Virus record (IMG/VR): IMGVR_UViG_3300042387_000948
Span: 62,001 to 126,000 of that record
From: a virus
Strand: one strand, 5' to 3'
Length of the DNA stretch: 64,000 nucleotides
The notes below the pieces were generated by a model, which saw only the letters and a list, made by a program, of their open reading frames with translations, had not been told where the DNA came from and ran no database searches. Shown piece by piece: positions 28,153-36,135 of this stretch. Numbering within the stretch: the first letter of the stretch is position 1; every line of letters starts with the position of its first letter. A program made the position numbers and the translations under genes.

Positions 28153-29343
28153 TTACCAAACAATACTTTCAGAATCATCAGTTGGTTCAGAGAATAACGC
28201 CTCATCAGCTTTATCATCCTTCACATACTTCTGAACTAATTGAGTAATATAAGTTCTTTCAGAATCCACACCACCATCCGTAGAGAAGAATGGGAAAACC
28301 GAAATCTCAGCTGCTTCGAACAAATTGAAACCATCATAAATCAACCCAGCAAACTCCACACTAGCACGAGTGGAAATCATATTAGTTAATTTACCAGTCT
28401 CACCTTTAGAAATCTCACGAGTGTGGTGAGCAATTTCAGCCACAGCTGTCAAATCTTCATCGGAAACTTCTGGATACATATACTTTAACAATCCAAATTC
28501 CTGCTCCTGATTCAGAACATCCATTTCGATGATGGTGAATCGGTCTAAGATGGCACGGTCCATAACACGCGTTGATGTATATTCAGTACCAATGTTGGCA
28601 GTAGCGATGAAAGTTACACCTTCAGCCACATTAACGATTGGAGAACCTTCCGCCTCATCCAAACGTAAGTAACGTTGGCCCTGGTCTAAAACTGTCATTA
28701 AGATATTCCAAGCATCAGGATGTGCTCTACTCAACTCATCTAATAAGATAACTGCGTTTGGAGTTTTGATTGCTTTAACGAATGCCGAGTCAGAGAAGAA
28801 TGTACCCTGCTTAGAATCAAAGTGAGTGTTACCAATTAAGGTTGCTCTAGCATCCTGCGTAGCTCCTAAGTTGAAGTAGTAATCAGGACGATTTAATCCC
28901 TTAACCAAAGCCTTAGCGGCCATAGTTTTACCACAACCAGCAGGTCCGGTCATCATAATGTTCTTCGCACGAACTGCGGAACGAATAAGGTACTTCCATT
29001 TCAAATCAGTCATTACGATTGATTCGGGCTTCAACTCCACCGATTTGTTGTGGATGAAGTTCTTAATATCTTCGTGAGTCTTTTTCACCTCAACATTAAC
29101 CTCCGCGTTAGTTTTTAACGGAGCAACTAAATTAGAGTATTCACTCATTGGTACTGAACGATAAGAGATTTTGCCTCCCTTACCAACAACCTGGCGGAGA
29201 GCTTTACCAGCTTCGTAAGCGTTCTTACGAGTTACAGTACCTACACCTAATGTACCAACCTTCTTACCGGCGGTATTAATCATTTTGAATGAGTTACCAA
29301 ATTTTTGTACTTTGAAAACAAGGGGGGATTTTTCAGATTTCAT
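28153..29343 (-). CDS. AAA+ ATPase, CobS/MoxR-like
   Basis: 396 aa. Walker A MMTGPAGCGKTMAAKAL, Walker B AVILLDELSRAHPDAWN, sensor region FIATANIGTEYT and arginine finger RAILDRFTIIEMD. Layout and the NxGATQDARxTLIGNT segment match CobS-type MoxR ATPases. In cobalamin synthesis CobS works with CobT to insert cobalt. In phages, CobS-like ATPases paired with VWA proteins more often look like chaperones. The VWA/CobT-like partner is encoded 0.4 kb upstream. Own class B promoter, AACCCC before the ATG, and a terminator after the stop. Confidence 0.82.
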   Translation of the reverse strand: MKSEKSPLVFKVQKFGNSFKMINTAGKKVGTLGVGTVTRKNAYEAGKALRQVVGKGGKISYRSVPMSEYSNLVAPLKTNAEVNVEVKKTHEDIKNFIHNKSVELKPESIVMTDLKWKYLIRSAVRAKNIMMTGPAGCGKTMAAKALVKGLNRPDYYFNLGATQDARATLIGNTHFDSKQGTFFSDSAFVKAIKTPNAVILLDELSRAHPDAWNILMTVLDQGQRYLRLDEAEGSPIVNVAEGVTFIATANIGTEYTSTRVMDRAILDRFTIIEMDVLNQEQEFGLLKYMYPEVSDEDLTAVAEIAHHTREISKGETGKLTNMISTRASVEFAGLIYDGFNLFEAAEISVFPFFSTDGGVDSERTYITQLVQKYVKDDKADEALFSEPTDDSESIVW

Positions 29344-29381
29344 AACAATTGGGGTTAAATGTGTGTTTCTTAATTATATAT

Positions 29382-29419
29382 TAAAGATAAGTAAAATTAT
29401 TGAGAATGTCAAGCCTTTA
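29382..29419 (-). promoter_or_regulatory. Class B promoter of the CobS-like gene
   Basis: Minus strand TAAAGGCTTG, 20-nt spacer, TATCTTTA. Confidence 0.78.
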
Positions 29420-29665
29420 TCGATTTATTTTTGGATATTTTTTAACGATTGAAACAAGCTTTTTTACTCTGGTGTAAAGTGTAGAATCCAACTCTTTACG
29501 AGCTACCAAAAGTAACTCATCGTAAAGGTATCCATCGTACAAACCACATAACATATTAGTAAGATTAAAGCTAGCATCTATAAAAACTTCATTATAAATG
29601 TTTCCTACCTCACGTAGAGTTTCTACGTTCATATTAGCATGTCTATCAAATCGGATGTAACTCAT
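29417..29665 (-). CDS. Hypothetical protein, 82 aa
   Basis: Helical protein (NVETLREVGNIYNEVFIDA...), no motif recognised. It lies between the CobS-like and CobT-like genes and has its own class B promoter, with a leader nearly identical to that of the gene at 4935-5294. A functional link to the ATPase system is possible. Confidence 0.6.
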   Translation of the reverse strand: MSYIRFDRHANMNVETLREVGNIYNEVFIDASFNLTNMLCGLYDGYLYDELLLVARKELDSTLYTRVKKLVSIVKKYPKINR

Positions 29666-29711
29666 AAAAAAGGGGTTTTAGTGAAGTGGTACTAACTCCA
29701 GCACCACGTAT

Positions 29712-29749
29712 TAAAGGTAAGTAAAATAAATGAGAATTACAAGCTAATC
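29712..29749 (-). promoter_or_regulatory. Class B promoter
   Basis: Minus strand GATTAGCTTG, 20-nt spacer, TACCTTTA. A 9-bp inverted repeat AAATAAATG/CATTTATTT flanks the upstream element. Confidence 0.72.
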
Positions 29750-29765
29750 CCCATTTATTTTTTAA

Positions 29766-31922
29766 TTATTTTTCCATAAATAATCCGTTCATAGTCTTTG
29801 TTACTTCTACCACATTCGTAACGTTGATGTATTTGGCGGCTTTTCCGTAACAACTTCTAAACACTCTACCAGAAGCAGATTGCTCTCCTAAGTTGTGCTC
29901 AGCCACAAAGTAAGAAAGAACTTTGATTCCCATTCCGGCAATCTTATCTACCATCTTTTTAGTGTGGTTGGCTGCTGCCATACCAGAGTAATCCATCCCA
30001 CGTCCACCGAAGTATGGTTCACCATCTGAAATGTTTAAGAAGTAAGAATCTGAATCAGTTCCGGTTGCAACCATTTCTTTCATCAGAGCCTCAAAACACA
30101 ATCCTTCAGGAGTAGTACCTCCGGCAGTTAATGCTGGGAATAAGGTTTTAACTTTCATAAACTTATCAACACGCGAATCGTAAGCAACAACCACATAAGG
30201 AAGTTCTGAATTAGAAGTGGTACGGAATGTAACCTGAATGTTAAGGTTAGAAATCATATCCACTGCTTTACACAATGCTACTACGTTGGTCAAAGTTTTT
30301 CTCCACTTATCACCATGCATTGAACCAGACGCATCAACCGAAATATGTAGGTTAGCTTTCTTATAAGCATCAATCTCTTTAGTGAAGAAAACGTTTTCGT
30401 TTCCAAATCCTAATGAAGAAACCATTCGTTTATCCATTCTACCAACCTTTTGACGATTGAAGATTGTTTCTCTACTTTCAGAACGAGTTTGTAATCTCTT
30501 ACCTAAAACAGTACCCAAACGAATCCCTTCCTCAACTTCAGTTTGGTAAGAGTTATGTAATTTATAAGAACGTAAATCAGCATCCCACATTCTATTTGTA
30601 AGTGGGAATTCATCAGTTTCCATAAGTGCTTTAGTCATTTTCTTAACTAAGATACACTCAATACCTTTTTGAACTACACCCCAATGGTTTTTTACATCCT
30701 GCCCAACCACTTTGGTTTCAGCGCCTGATTGCTCAATGGTATCTAATGTAGATTGCTCCGTTTTAGTAACAGTTGCTTTCTTAACATTACCATCCATAAA
30801 ATCTTTTTGCTTTTGAATTTTCTTCTCAAGCATTTTCTTCTGCTTATCTGATAATTCAGTAGGAGTACCACCTTTGGATTTTGAAGTAGAACCAGAAGCA
30901 GTTGAGTTAGATTCTTTAGATTTTGATTCTGAATAAGAACCACCATTTGAACTACCTTCAGCTTCCATATCAGAACCCATCCCATCACCATCTCCATCTC
31001 CATCCATATCACCACTCATTTGGGTTTGTCCGTTCTCATCACCTTCACCTTCAGAACCTTCACCATTTGAACCACCCTGCTCTTCTCCTTCTTGTCCCTC
31101 ACCACTCTCACCTTCACCATCATCACCACTTTGTGAGTTCGATGGAGTTACATCAGGTAAAGCGTTAAGAATCAATTTGAAGATATCAACCGCAACTACC
31201 AACGCATCTTCCGTAGATTTCAAACGAGAGATGTTATTAAGGTTAGCCACCTTAGAGATTGCCGGAAGAGCTTTCAATCCGTTCAACTTTGTGTATTTGG
31301 ATTGTAAGTTAATCAAACGGAACATATAAGAATCAATAGTTTCTTCAGTAAATGATTCCGATTGGATACCTTTATCAATTAAAGGGTCATTGAAGTACTT
31401 ATCATACATAGCACGATAGTAATCTCTATAACCCGGAGCCGAATTGTAAATAAATTGGTCAATACGTCTATCTTCTACCCAATTAAGGATATCTTTGATA
31501 GTGCGAAGAAAGGTCACATCTTTTTGGTTGGACAATGTTTCCAACTCACGATAATCGGTAATCTTACTGATTTCAGCCGATAAATTTTGTAGGGCTTTGA
31601 AGTTAGATAACTTAATGTGAGAACCTTCGTGCAATGCCAAACCAACTGCCACGTCAAATTCGGCAGGGTCAGTAATTTTAGAAGAAATAGTAACCGTCTC
31701 ACCATCCGTATAAGAATCACCTTTAGTGGAGAAACGAACTGGAATGTTCTTACCAGTTACAATAGAAACGAAGTTGGAAATCGCTCTACGATTGGCTGCC
31801 AACTTATAAAGGTTTTTAGAAAGAATCTCTTTTTCAGATAAGAATTCATCTTCAAATTCAGAGGTAGTGGTGAATGGTTTCAACCACCAAGAAGAGTTTC
31901 CGTAAGAAGTGTATTTTGTCAT
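29766..31922 (-). CDS. VWA-domain protein, CobT-like
   Basis: 718 aa. N-terminal domain with VGLALHEGSHIKLSNF, an HExxSH-like motif; central ~130 residues of Gly/Ser/Glu/Asp low complexity, as in CobT; C-terminal von Willebrand A domain with a MIDAS site (ISVDASGSMHG, then TAGGTTPEG and SDGEPYFGG). With the CobS-like ATPase it forms the usual MoxR-VWA pairing, which remodels client proteins or loads metals. The HEGSH motif suggests metal binding in the N-terminal part. Class B promoter upstream. Confidence 0.8.
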   Translation of the reverse strand: MTKYTSYGNSSWWLKPFTTTSEFEDEFLSEKEILSKNLYKLAANRRAISNFVSIVTGKNIPVRFSTKGDSYTDGETVTISSKITDPAEFDVAVGLALHEGSHIKLSNFKALQNLSAEISKITDYRELETLSNQKDVTFLRTIKDILNWVEDRRIDQFIYNSAPGYRDYYRAMYDKYFNDPLIDKGIQSESFTEETIDSYMFRLINLQSKYTKLNGLKALPAISKVANLNNISRLKSTEDALVVAVDIFKLILNALPDVTPSNSQSGDDGEGESGEGQEGEEQGGSNGEGSEGEGDENGQTQMSGDMDGDGDGDGMGSDMEAEGSSNGGSYSESKSKESNSTASGSTSKSKGGTPTELSDKQKKMLEKKIQKQKDFMDGNVKKATVTKTEQSTLDTIEQSGAETKVVGQDVKNHWGVVQKGIECILVKKMTKALMETDEFPLTNRMWDADLRSYKLHNSYQTEVEEGIRLGTVLGKRLQTRSESRETIFNRQKVGRMDKRMVSSLGFGNENVFFTKEIDAYKKANLHISVDASGSMHGDKWRKTLTNVVALCKAVDMISNLNIQVTFRTTSNSELPYVVVAYDSRVDKFMKVKTLFPALTAGGTTPEGLCFEALMKEMVATGTDSDSYFLNISDGEPYFGGRGMDYSGMAAANHTKKMVDKIAGMGIKVLSYFVAEHNLGEQSASGRVFRSCYGKAAKYINVTNVVEVTKTMNGLFMEK

Positions 31923-31947
31923 AATGGGGTTATCTTTAAGTACATAG

Positions 31948-31985
31948 TAAAACTACGAAAAAAAATTGATATATACAAGCCTTTT
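31948..31985 (-). promoter_or_regulatory. Class B promoter of the CobT-like gene
   Basis: Minus strand AAAAGGCTTG, 20-nt spacer, TAGTTTTA. AACCCC lies 3 nt before the ATG at 31922. Confidence 0.72.
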
Positions 31986-31998
31986 GTGAAATATATTT

Positions 31999-32088
31999 TT
32001 AATATCCCAAAATCTGGCATTGTAGTAAATAAGTGTTAAGGATTTCAGCTTCCTCAATTTGCTGGTCAGTTACCGGTTGGTCATTCAT
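31999..32088 (-). CDS. Tiny protein, 29 aa
   Basis: MNDQPVTDQQIEEAEILNTY..., acidic and helical. Too short for families, but it sits directly after a perfect class B promoter and may be the leader gene of the CobT transcript. Confidence 0.45.
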   Translation of the reverse strand: MNDQPVTDQQIEEAEILNTYLLQCQILGY

Positions 32089-32115
32089 AAGACAATATTG
32101 ATTTTTATTACATAG

Positions 32116-32153
32116 TAAAGATATGTAATTCCAATCAAAATGTCAAGCCTTTT
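32116..32153 (-). promoter_or_regulatory. Class B promoter
   Basis: Minus strand AAAAGGCTTG, 20-nt spacer, TATCTTTA, ahead of the 29-aa gene. Confidence 0.78.
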
Positions 32154-32166
32154 GTGATATTTATTT

Positions 32167-32343
32167 TTATTCGAATTCGTTTTCGTAGTTATCCAAAGGG
32201 AAAGATGAGTCCATTTCCTCGTATAAGAAATTTAACTCCTTCACAGCCCCCTCAATTGCTCCCCAGTCTTCGAATGAAATGCCATCTTCCAACATTGCAA
32301 TAATATCGGAGATTCTTTCTGTTGTAGTCATTTTATTAGCCAT
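32167..32343 (-). CDS. Small acidic protein, 58 aa
   Basis: MANKMTTTERISDIIAMLED..., ends in an acidic tail (NYENEFE). Helical, no family recognised. No other reading frame of similar length occupies this gap. Confidence 0.5.
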   Translation of the reverse strand: MANKMTTTERISDIIAMLEDGISFEDWGAIEGAVKELNFLYEEMDSSFPLDNYENEFE

Positions 32344-32376
32344 TATATTTTCAATTAAATATAGGTTTTTTTTATT

Positions 32377-32787
32377 TTACTTCAACCAACCAATTTTTTG
32401 TCCTGCTTTCTTTCTACGTTCCCACTCTGCTTCCGAACCGGGAAATCTCCAAGCCCAAACTAACCAAAAGCACATAAATAACCAAATACCAATTAATGCG
32501 GCTGGTTTAGTAATAGTGAATAGTATGATTGTATAACTTACAATACAACTAATCAACATTATATACTTTACTTTTGTTGGATAAATACTCTTCTCTTCCC
32601 ATCGGATTAAATGTGGGGAGAATGTTGGGTGGGTATGTAACCACTCATTCAATGCAGGTGAACTCTTAGCGAATGCCCAAGCAGCCAATATAACGAATGT
32701 GGTCATTGGTACACCGGGAACTATTGCTCCAATGTAAGCGCAACCTACAAATAACAGGCCTAATGCCCTCCATAACCATTTTTTCAT
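32377..32787 (-). CDS. YbaN/DUF454 inner-membrane protein
   Basis: 136 aa with three to four membrane helices. LLFVGCAYIGAIVPGVPMTTFVILAAWAFAKSSPALNEWL matches the DUF454 core (G-hydrophobic-P-x-x-P-T-T-P followed by FA-x-SSP, in segments). Family function unknown. Ends in a basic tail (RRKKAGQKIGWLK). Confidence 0.8.
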   Translation of the reverse strand: MKKWLWRALGLLFVGCAYIGAIVPGVPMTTFVILAAWAFAKSSPALNEWLHTHPTFSPHLIRWEEKSIYPTKVKYIMLISCIVSYTIILFTITKPAALIGIWLFMCFWLVWAWRFPGSEAEWERRKKAGQKIGWLK

Positions 32788-32798
32788 AACTACTTATT

Positions 32799-32957
32799 TT
32801 ACGATAAACTATCCCACTTATCCTTTCTTTGTGGTTTCTTTGAGATAGGTTTGGGCTTATTACCCATTTTACTTTTAGATGCTTTACGTTGTTGGTTTTC
32901 TTCTTCCTCCATTTCATCAAACATCATCTTTTTCAGATATGCCTTTTCATTCTTCAT
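32799..32957 (-). CDS. Small charged protein, 52 aa
   Basis: MKNEKAYLKKMMFDEMEEEE... then a Lys-rich half (PKPISKKPQRKDKW). Acidic and basic halves suggest nucleic-acid or protein binding. Other frames here are shadows of this gene. Confidence 0.5.
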   Translation of the reverse strand: MKNEKAYLKKMMFDEMEEEENQQRKASKSKMGNKPKPISKKPQRKDKWDSLS

Positions 32958-32968
32958 ACTCAAAAGTA

Positions 32969-33103
32969 TTATCTTCCTTGTCCTCTGTATTTCTTTGGTT
33001 TCTCTTCGTACTTACTATACGATTTTTTTGCTTTACCCTTTCCTCTCTTTCCGAAAGTTACTTTTTTGTTGCTGTTACCAACTGAACTTTTAGCCTTTGC
33101 CAT
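32969..33103 (-). CDS. Small basic protein, 44 aa
   Basis: MAKAKSSVGNSNKKVTFGKR... ends KKPKKYRGQGR in spirit of small basic proteins I recall from other large phages of Bacteroidetes. Strongly positive, so probably nucleic-acid binding. Ends 12 nt before the next start. Confidence 0.6.
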   Translation of the reverse strand: MAKAKSSVGNSNKKVTFGKRGKGKAKKSYSKYEEKPKKYRGQGR

Positions 33104-33155
33104 TTGTTGTTACATTTAATATAAAATTCACAACGTAACCTATTGAAATAACTTA

Positions 33156-34010
33156 TTAAATAATATTTGCTTTTTTTAATGCTCTAGCATTTTGTACCCA
33201 TTTTTTACCAATTGAATTTTGAAGTGGTTTTCTTAGAAATCCATCTATTGATTTTTGAATATCTTGCGATATATTTGTATCAACAAACTCATCAACACCT
33301 GCTTTTTTATTCTTAAATTTAGCTTGGTATTTTTTATATTCCGTATTATCTACAATTACAAAATTACCTTTGAATAAAGATTGAAATGCTCCCAAATTAT
33401 TTTGACATGCTTTCCATATTTCAGATACCAATGATTCTGGTAAAGTTCTATCTCTGGTTTTGTTTCTTTCTTGCGCTATTTGTAATGATGTGTTTACAAA
33501 TACCATATAGCAATCATATCCTAAAGATTCAGCGTGTTCTTTTTTCTTTTTGATTTTAGAAAGTTCATCACCTGTTCCATCAATAATCATACCCAATCTA
33601 CCGGCTTCATAAAAAGCTTGTTGTTGTTTGGTTATGTTCTTTGCCTGATTACGAATTGAATTTGGATTTGTTTCACCGGCAATAGTGTTCCATAAATCAG
33701 ATTGTTGGTCTATTTTTCCTAAATCTTTTGGATTGATGCCATTCTTTGCTAATGCTGCTTCAAATGCCGAATCTGAATTTACAATCTTTAAACCACCTGA
33801 AGATACAGATGCTAATGTTTTTTTACCAACACCGAATATCTCCTTTGCTATATAAGATTTACCACTACCCGGCCCACCTGCCATAAATACACATTTAAGA
33901 ATACCAGGGTCATCAACACCTTCGGTAATCATATCAATGTAAAGTTGTTTTTTGATTTCTTTCAGTTCTTTATCTAACTGTAAAATCTCCTCATTCAAAC
34001 TTTTCTTCAT
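33156..34010 (-). CDS. P-loop kinase, zeta-toxin-like
   Basis: 284 aa. CVFMAGGPGSGKSYIAKEIF is Walker A with the GGPGSGKS form common in zeta toxins and related AAA_33 kinases. MIIDGTGDELSKIKK and MVFVNTSLQIAQERN, then RTLPESLVSEIW fit the same fold. Zeta toxins phosphorylate UDP-GlcNAc, but phage relatives may act on nucleic acid ends or sugars. No antitoxin is seen, so a toxin role is not supported. Confidence 0.72.
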   Translation of the reverse strand: MKKSLNEEILQLDKELKEIKKQLYIDMITEGVDDPGILKCVFMAGGPGSGKSYIAKEIFGVGKKTLASVSSGGLKIVNSDSAFEAALAKNGINPKDLGKIDQQSDLWNTIAGETNPNSIRNQAKNITKQQQAFYEAGRLGMIIDGTGDELSKIKKKKEHAESLGYDCYMVFVNTSLQIAQERNKTRDRTLPESLVSEIWKACQNNLGAFQSLFKGNFVIVDNTEYKKYQAKFKNKKAGVDEFVDTNISQDIQKSIDGFLRKPLQNSIGKKWVQNARALKKANII

Positions 34011-34114
34011 TATTTCTTTTTCTTCTTCTTTACTACTATTGTTTTTTTAGCTTCCTTAATTGTAGGATTGCTATTTAGTAACATTTTGACGAATAAAATA
34101 AGTTTATCGAACAT
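34010..34114 (-). CDS. Tiny basic protein, 34 aa
   Basis: MFDKLILFVKMLLNSNPTIK..., ends in a run of lysines. TAATG overlap with the kinase gene supports it. Hydrophobic N-terminal half. Confidence 0.5.
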   Translation of the reverse strand: MFDKLILFVKMLLNSNPTIKEAKKTIVVKKKKKK

Positions 34115-34118
34115 TCTA

Positions 34119-34424
34119 TTATTGTTTAGTAGATGGCTTTCTACCTTTGCGTACCGGAGATTTTCCTTTAGCTGCATCAGTTACATCCTTTACTTGCTTC
34201 ACAACTTCTTTTGCTGCGGTAACTACATCTGCAACTTCTTCTTTAACTCTTTTAGCTCTTGCTTTTGTTTCTTTTACTACTTCCTTAACTTCCTCTACTT
34301 TTTCTTCGATTACATCTGGAATTCCATTTCCATCTACATCTTTGATTTTGCCTGATTTAGTTAGGAAATATGTAACCAATGCTGCTACTAATATAATCCC
34401 AACTACGATAATTAATCCTGTCAT
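34119..34424 (-). CDS. Membrane-anchored coiled-coil protein, 101 aa
   Basis: N-terminal membrane helix (LIIVVGIILVAALVTYFL), a Ca2+-loop-like DVDGNGIPDVIE, then a long Val/Lys/Glu coiled coil and a basic tail (RKGRKPSTKQ). Membrane or envelope scaffold is plausible. Preceded by the class C motif at 34446, which suggests late expression. Confidence 0.62.
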   Translation of the reverse strand: MTGLIIVVGIILVAALVTYFLTKSGKIKDVDGNGIPDVIEEKVEEVKEVVKETKARAKRVKEEVADVVTAAKEVVKQVKDVTDAAKGKSPVRKGRKPSTKQ

Positions 34425-34445
34425 AATTGTTTTTTGTTTTGTTAA

Positions 34446-34456
34446 ATATAAATATA
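34446..34456 (-). promoter_or_regulatory. Class C promoter motif
   Basis: TATATTTATAT, 21 nt before the ATG at 34424. The leader AACAAAACAAAAAACAATT resembles that at 16166. Confidence 0.5.
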
Positions 34457-34474
34457 ATTGTTTTTGTTTTTACA

Positions 34475-34732
34475 CTATTCCTCACCATATAGGGAGTACT
34501 TTGTTACTGGTTTTTCAACCCTAACTTCTTGCGTTCTAATAATCTCAACTGTCCCTTTTCTCGCATCCAAAAAGAATTGCGTTTCTCCATTGTTTTGGAA
34601 ATGATATTCTAATGCATCCGTTAGGGATTCCAAAGTAATAGATGGTGAACCAACGGGAGACCATCTATCCCCCGGCGGTACACGCTTTAATACTACTTCT
34701 TTGGTTTCTTCTATTTTAGTTTCAACCGCCAT
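34475..34732 (-). CDS. Hypothetical protein, 85 aa
   Basis: MAVETKIEETKEVVLKRVPPG begins a small mixed domain. Coupled to the gene above by TAATG. No family recognised. Confidence 0.6.
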   Translation of the reverse strand: MAVETKIEETKEVVLKRVPPGDRWSPVGSPSITLESLTDALEYHFQNNGETQFFLDARKGTVEIIRTQEVRVEKPVTKYSLYGEE

Positions 34733-34944
34733 TATTCAATAACTCTAATGATTCTACTTTCTTTTGCTCCACTTACTTTGTACTCAATTTGTACACCCGC
34801 TTCAGTAAAGTCTTCAACAACTCTTGCTTCTGCTTCAGTAACGGATTGTGCATCTACTAAATAGATTTCTTTGTTTTTCTTTTCTTTGCCATTCTTTTGC
34901 ATGGCAACTACAACTTCTACTGTTACTTCAAAAAATTTGCTCAT
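34732..34944 (-). CDS. DUF4494-like protein, 70 aa
   Basis: KKNKEIYLVDAQSVTEAEARVVED matches the YLVDA-x-SxTEAEAR core of DUF4494 as I recall it, a small family common in Bacteroidetes and their phages, function unknown. First gene after a class A promoter. Confidence 0.7.
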   Translation of the reverse strand: MSKFFEVTVEVVVAMQKNGKEKKNKEIYLVDAQSVTEAEARVVEDFTEAGVQIEYKVSGAKESRIIRVIE

Positions 34945-34971
34945 ATTGATTTATTTTAGTTTATAATGTTA

Positions 34972-35003
34972 CAAATATACGAATAATATTTTAGATTTCC
35001 AAA
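34972..35003 (-). promoter_or_regulatory. Class A promoter
   Basis: Minus strand TTTGGAAA, 16-nt spacer, TATATTTG. Adjacent to the stop of the HNH-like gene. Confidence 0.8.
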
Positions 35004-35564
35004 TTAGTACTCATAATCTTTTCGTGGACCTGTAAGATTTCCATTGATTAGGAACGAACAATTGAAGCATAACATACGCAAATTATCATATTCGAAGTTC
35101 TTTCTATTTCCATCTAAAAAGTCCAACACAAGCGGAACTTTGTGGTCTGTTACTCTTCTTTCTTCAAATCCACAATTGTTACACTTCTCCAACATATAAC
35201 CATGCGATAGGATTCTACGTTTTAATTTCCATATAGGATAGTTTGGATGTTTACCAGATAGGATATCATCTAAATTGTTATGACCCGGCATACCAACTCC
35301 CTTACGAATACCATACCCAGACGGATTCTTCAGTACATCAAATATCCCATACATTCTTGCGTATTTTTTGTAGGTGTTATAAGATACACCTAAAAAACGA
35401 GCAGCTTCCATTGCGGAACGTGCTCTCTTTTGAACCTCTTTGATTTCGGATTCTAATAGTGGTTTTGCACCAACACCCCTCTTACGATTGGTTGGTATAA
35501 AATAATGATTTTTTTTCTTTGGATTGTAGTTCGAAAACCCGTCATCCTCCAATTCTTCTTCCAT
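35004..35564 (-). CDS. HNH-like protein with helix-turn-helix
   Basis: 186 aa. A helix-turn-helix (SAMEAARFLGVSYNTYKKYA) precedes a zinc site CNNCGFEE ... LCFNC around VLDFLDGNRKNFEYDNLRML. This is the HNH fold found in phage homing-type proteins, but the His expected in LDHxDGN is Phe and the final CxNCH is CFNCS, so cleavage activity is doubtful. It may now be a DNA-binding protein. Similar degenerate versions occur in other phages as I recall. Confidence 0.65.
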   Translation of the reverse strand: MEEELEDDGFSNYNPKKKNHYFIPTNRKRGVGAKPLLESEIKEVQKRARSAMEAARFLGVSYNTYKKYARMYGIFDVLKNPSGYGIRKGVGMPGHNNLDDILSGKHPNYPIWKLKRRILSHGYMLEKCNNCGFEERRVTDHKVPLVLDFLDGNRKNFEYDNLRMLCFNCSFLINGNLTGPRKDYEY

Positions 35565-35621
35565 AACTAAATTGATATACTAATTTATTCTTTTATATAA
35601 GTATATCATTTTTATTTTTTC

Positions 35622-36086
35622 TTACAATTTATCTATATCTTTTAGATAATTTATTAGCTTGGAAAATGATTGAGTTGGATTATCTGATGTTGTATTGATT
35701 TCAAAGAAGTTTTCCTCCGGCGTTTCGTAATCTGATATTGTGGGTACTAACTTCTTCTTTGTAGTGTACACATATATCTCCACTATATTTTCACCAATTT
35801 GTGCCTTAAATCCCTCTCTTAATTCTTTATATGGAGTTACCATTGAAACGACTACATCTGAACCCGAATTGTGTATATATTCTGCGATTAGTTGTGTATC
35901 CTTTATGTTTTCTATTTGTCCTACTTCGGATTGGTCTTGATTATCGGTGAGTTCTCTTACAATATCACCATCGATTTGAAATACATCCTTTCTCCAATTT
36001 CGTTTTTCCGTTTGAAGAAATTCTTTTAATTTAGTAGCTAATACAGTTTTACCTGCGCCTGTGTTTCCTGTGAACCAGTATATCAT
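35622..36086 (-). CDS. P-loop kinase, APS-kinase-like
   Basis: 154 aa. YWFTGNTGAGKTVLATKL is Walker A at the extreme N-terminus, FQIDGDIVRE the DGD-x-R motif of adenylylsulfate kinases, and EIYVYTTKK the later strand. No sulfur-assimilation partners are seen, so it may act on another nucleotide or sugar. Confidence 0.7.
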   Translation of the reverse strand: MIYWFTGNTGAGKTVLATKLKEFLQTEKRNWRKDVFQIDGDIVRELTDNQDQSEVGQIENIKDTQLIAEYIHNSGSDVVVSMVTPYKELREGFKAQIGENIVEIYVYTTKKKLVPTISDYETPEENFFEINTTSDNPTQSFSKLINYLKDIDKL

Positions 36087-36135
36087 AACTTGTCTTTATT
36101 TATAACAATTATAAGTATTCTCTTTTTAAATTATT

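Noticed and set aside
30743-31168. Frames on both strands over the CobT-like low-complexity region, including a His-rich plus-strand frame
   Set aside because: These are shadows of the repetitive Gly/Glu/Asp codons of the VWA gene.
32666-32920. 84-aa frame overlapping the DUF454 gene
   Set aside because: The overlap is large, the composition is frame-shifted, and two better small genes explain the region.
33156-34114. Zeta toxin-antitoxin module
   Set aside because: The neighbouring 34-aa gene is basic and unlike epsilon antitoxins, so only a kinase call is supported.
36087-36110. T4-type late promoter TATAAATA upstream of 36086
   Set aside because: A single match in AT-rich sequence. The recurrent motif near late-type genes is TATATTTATAT instead.
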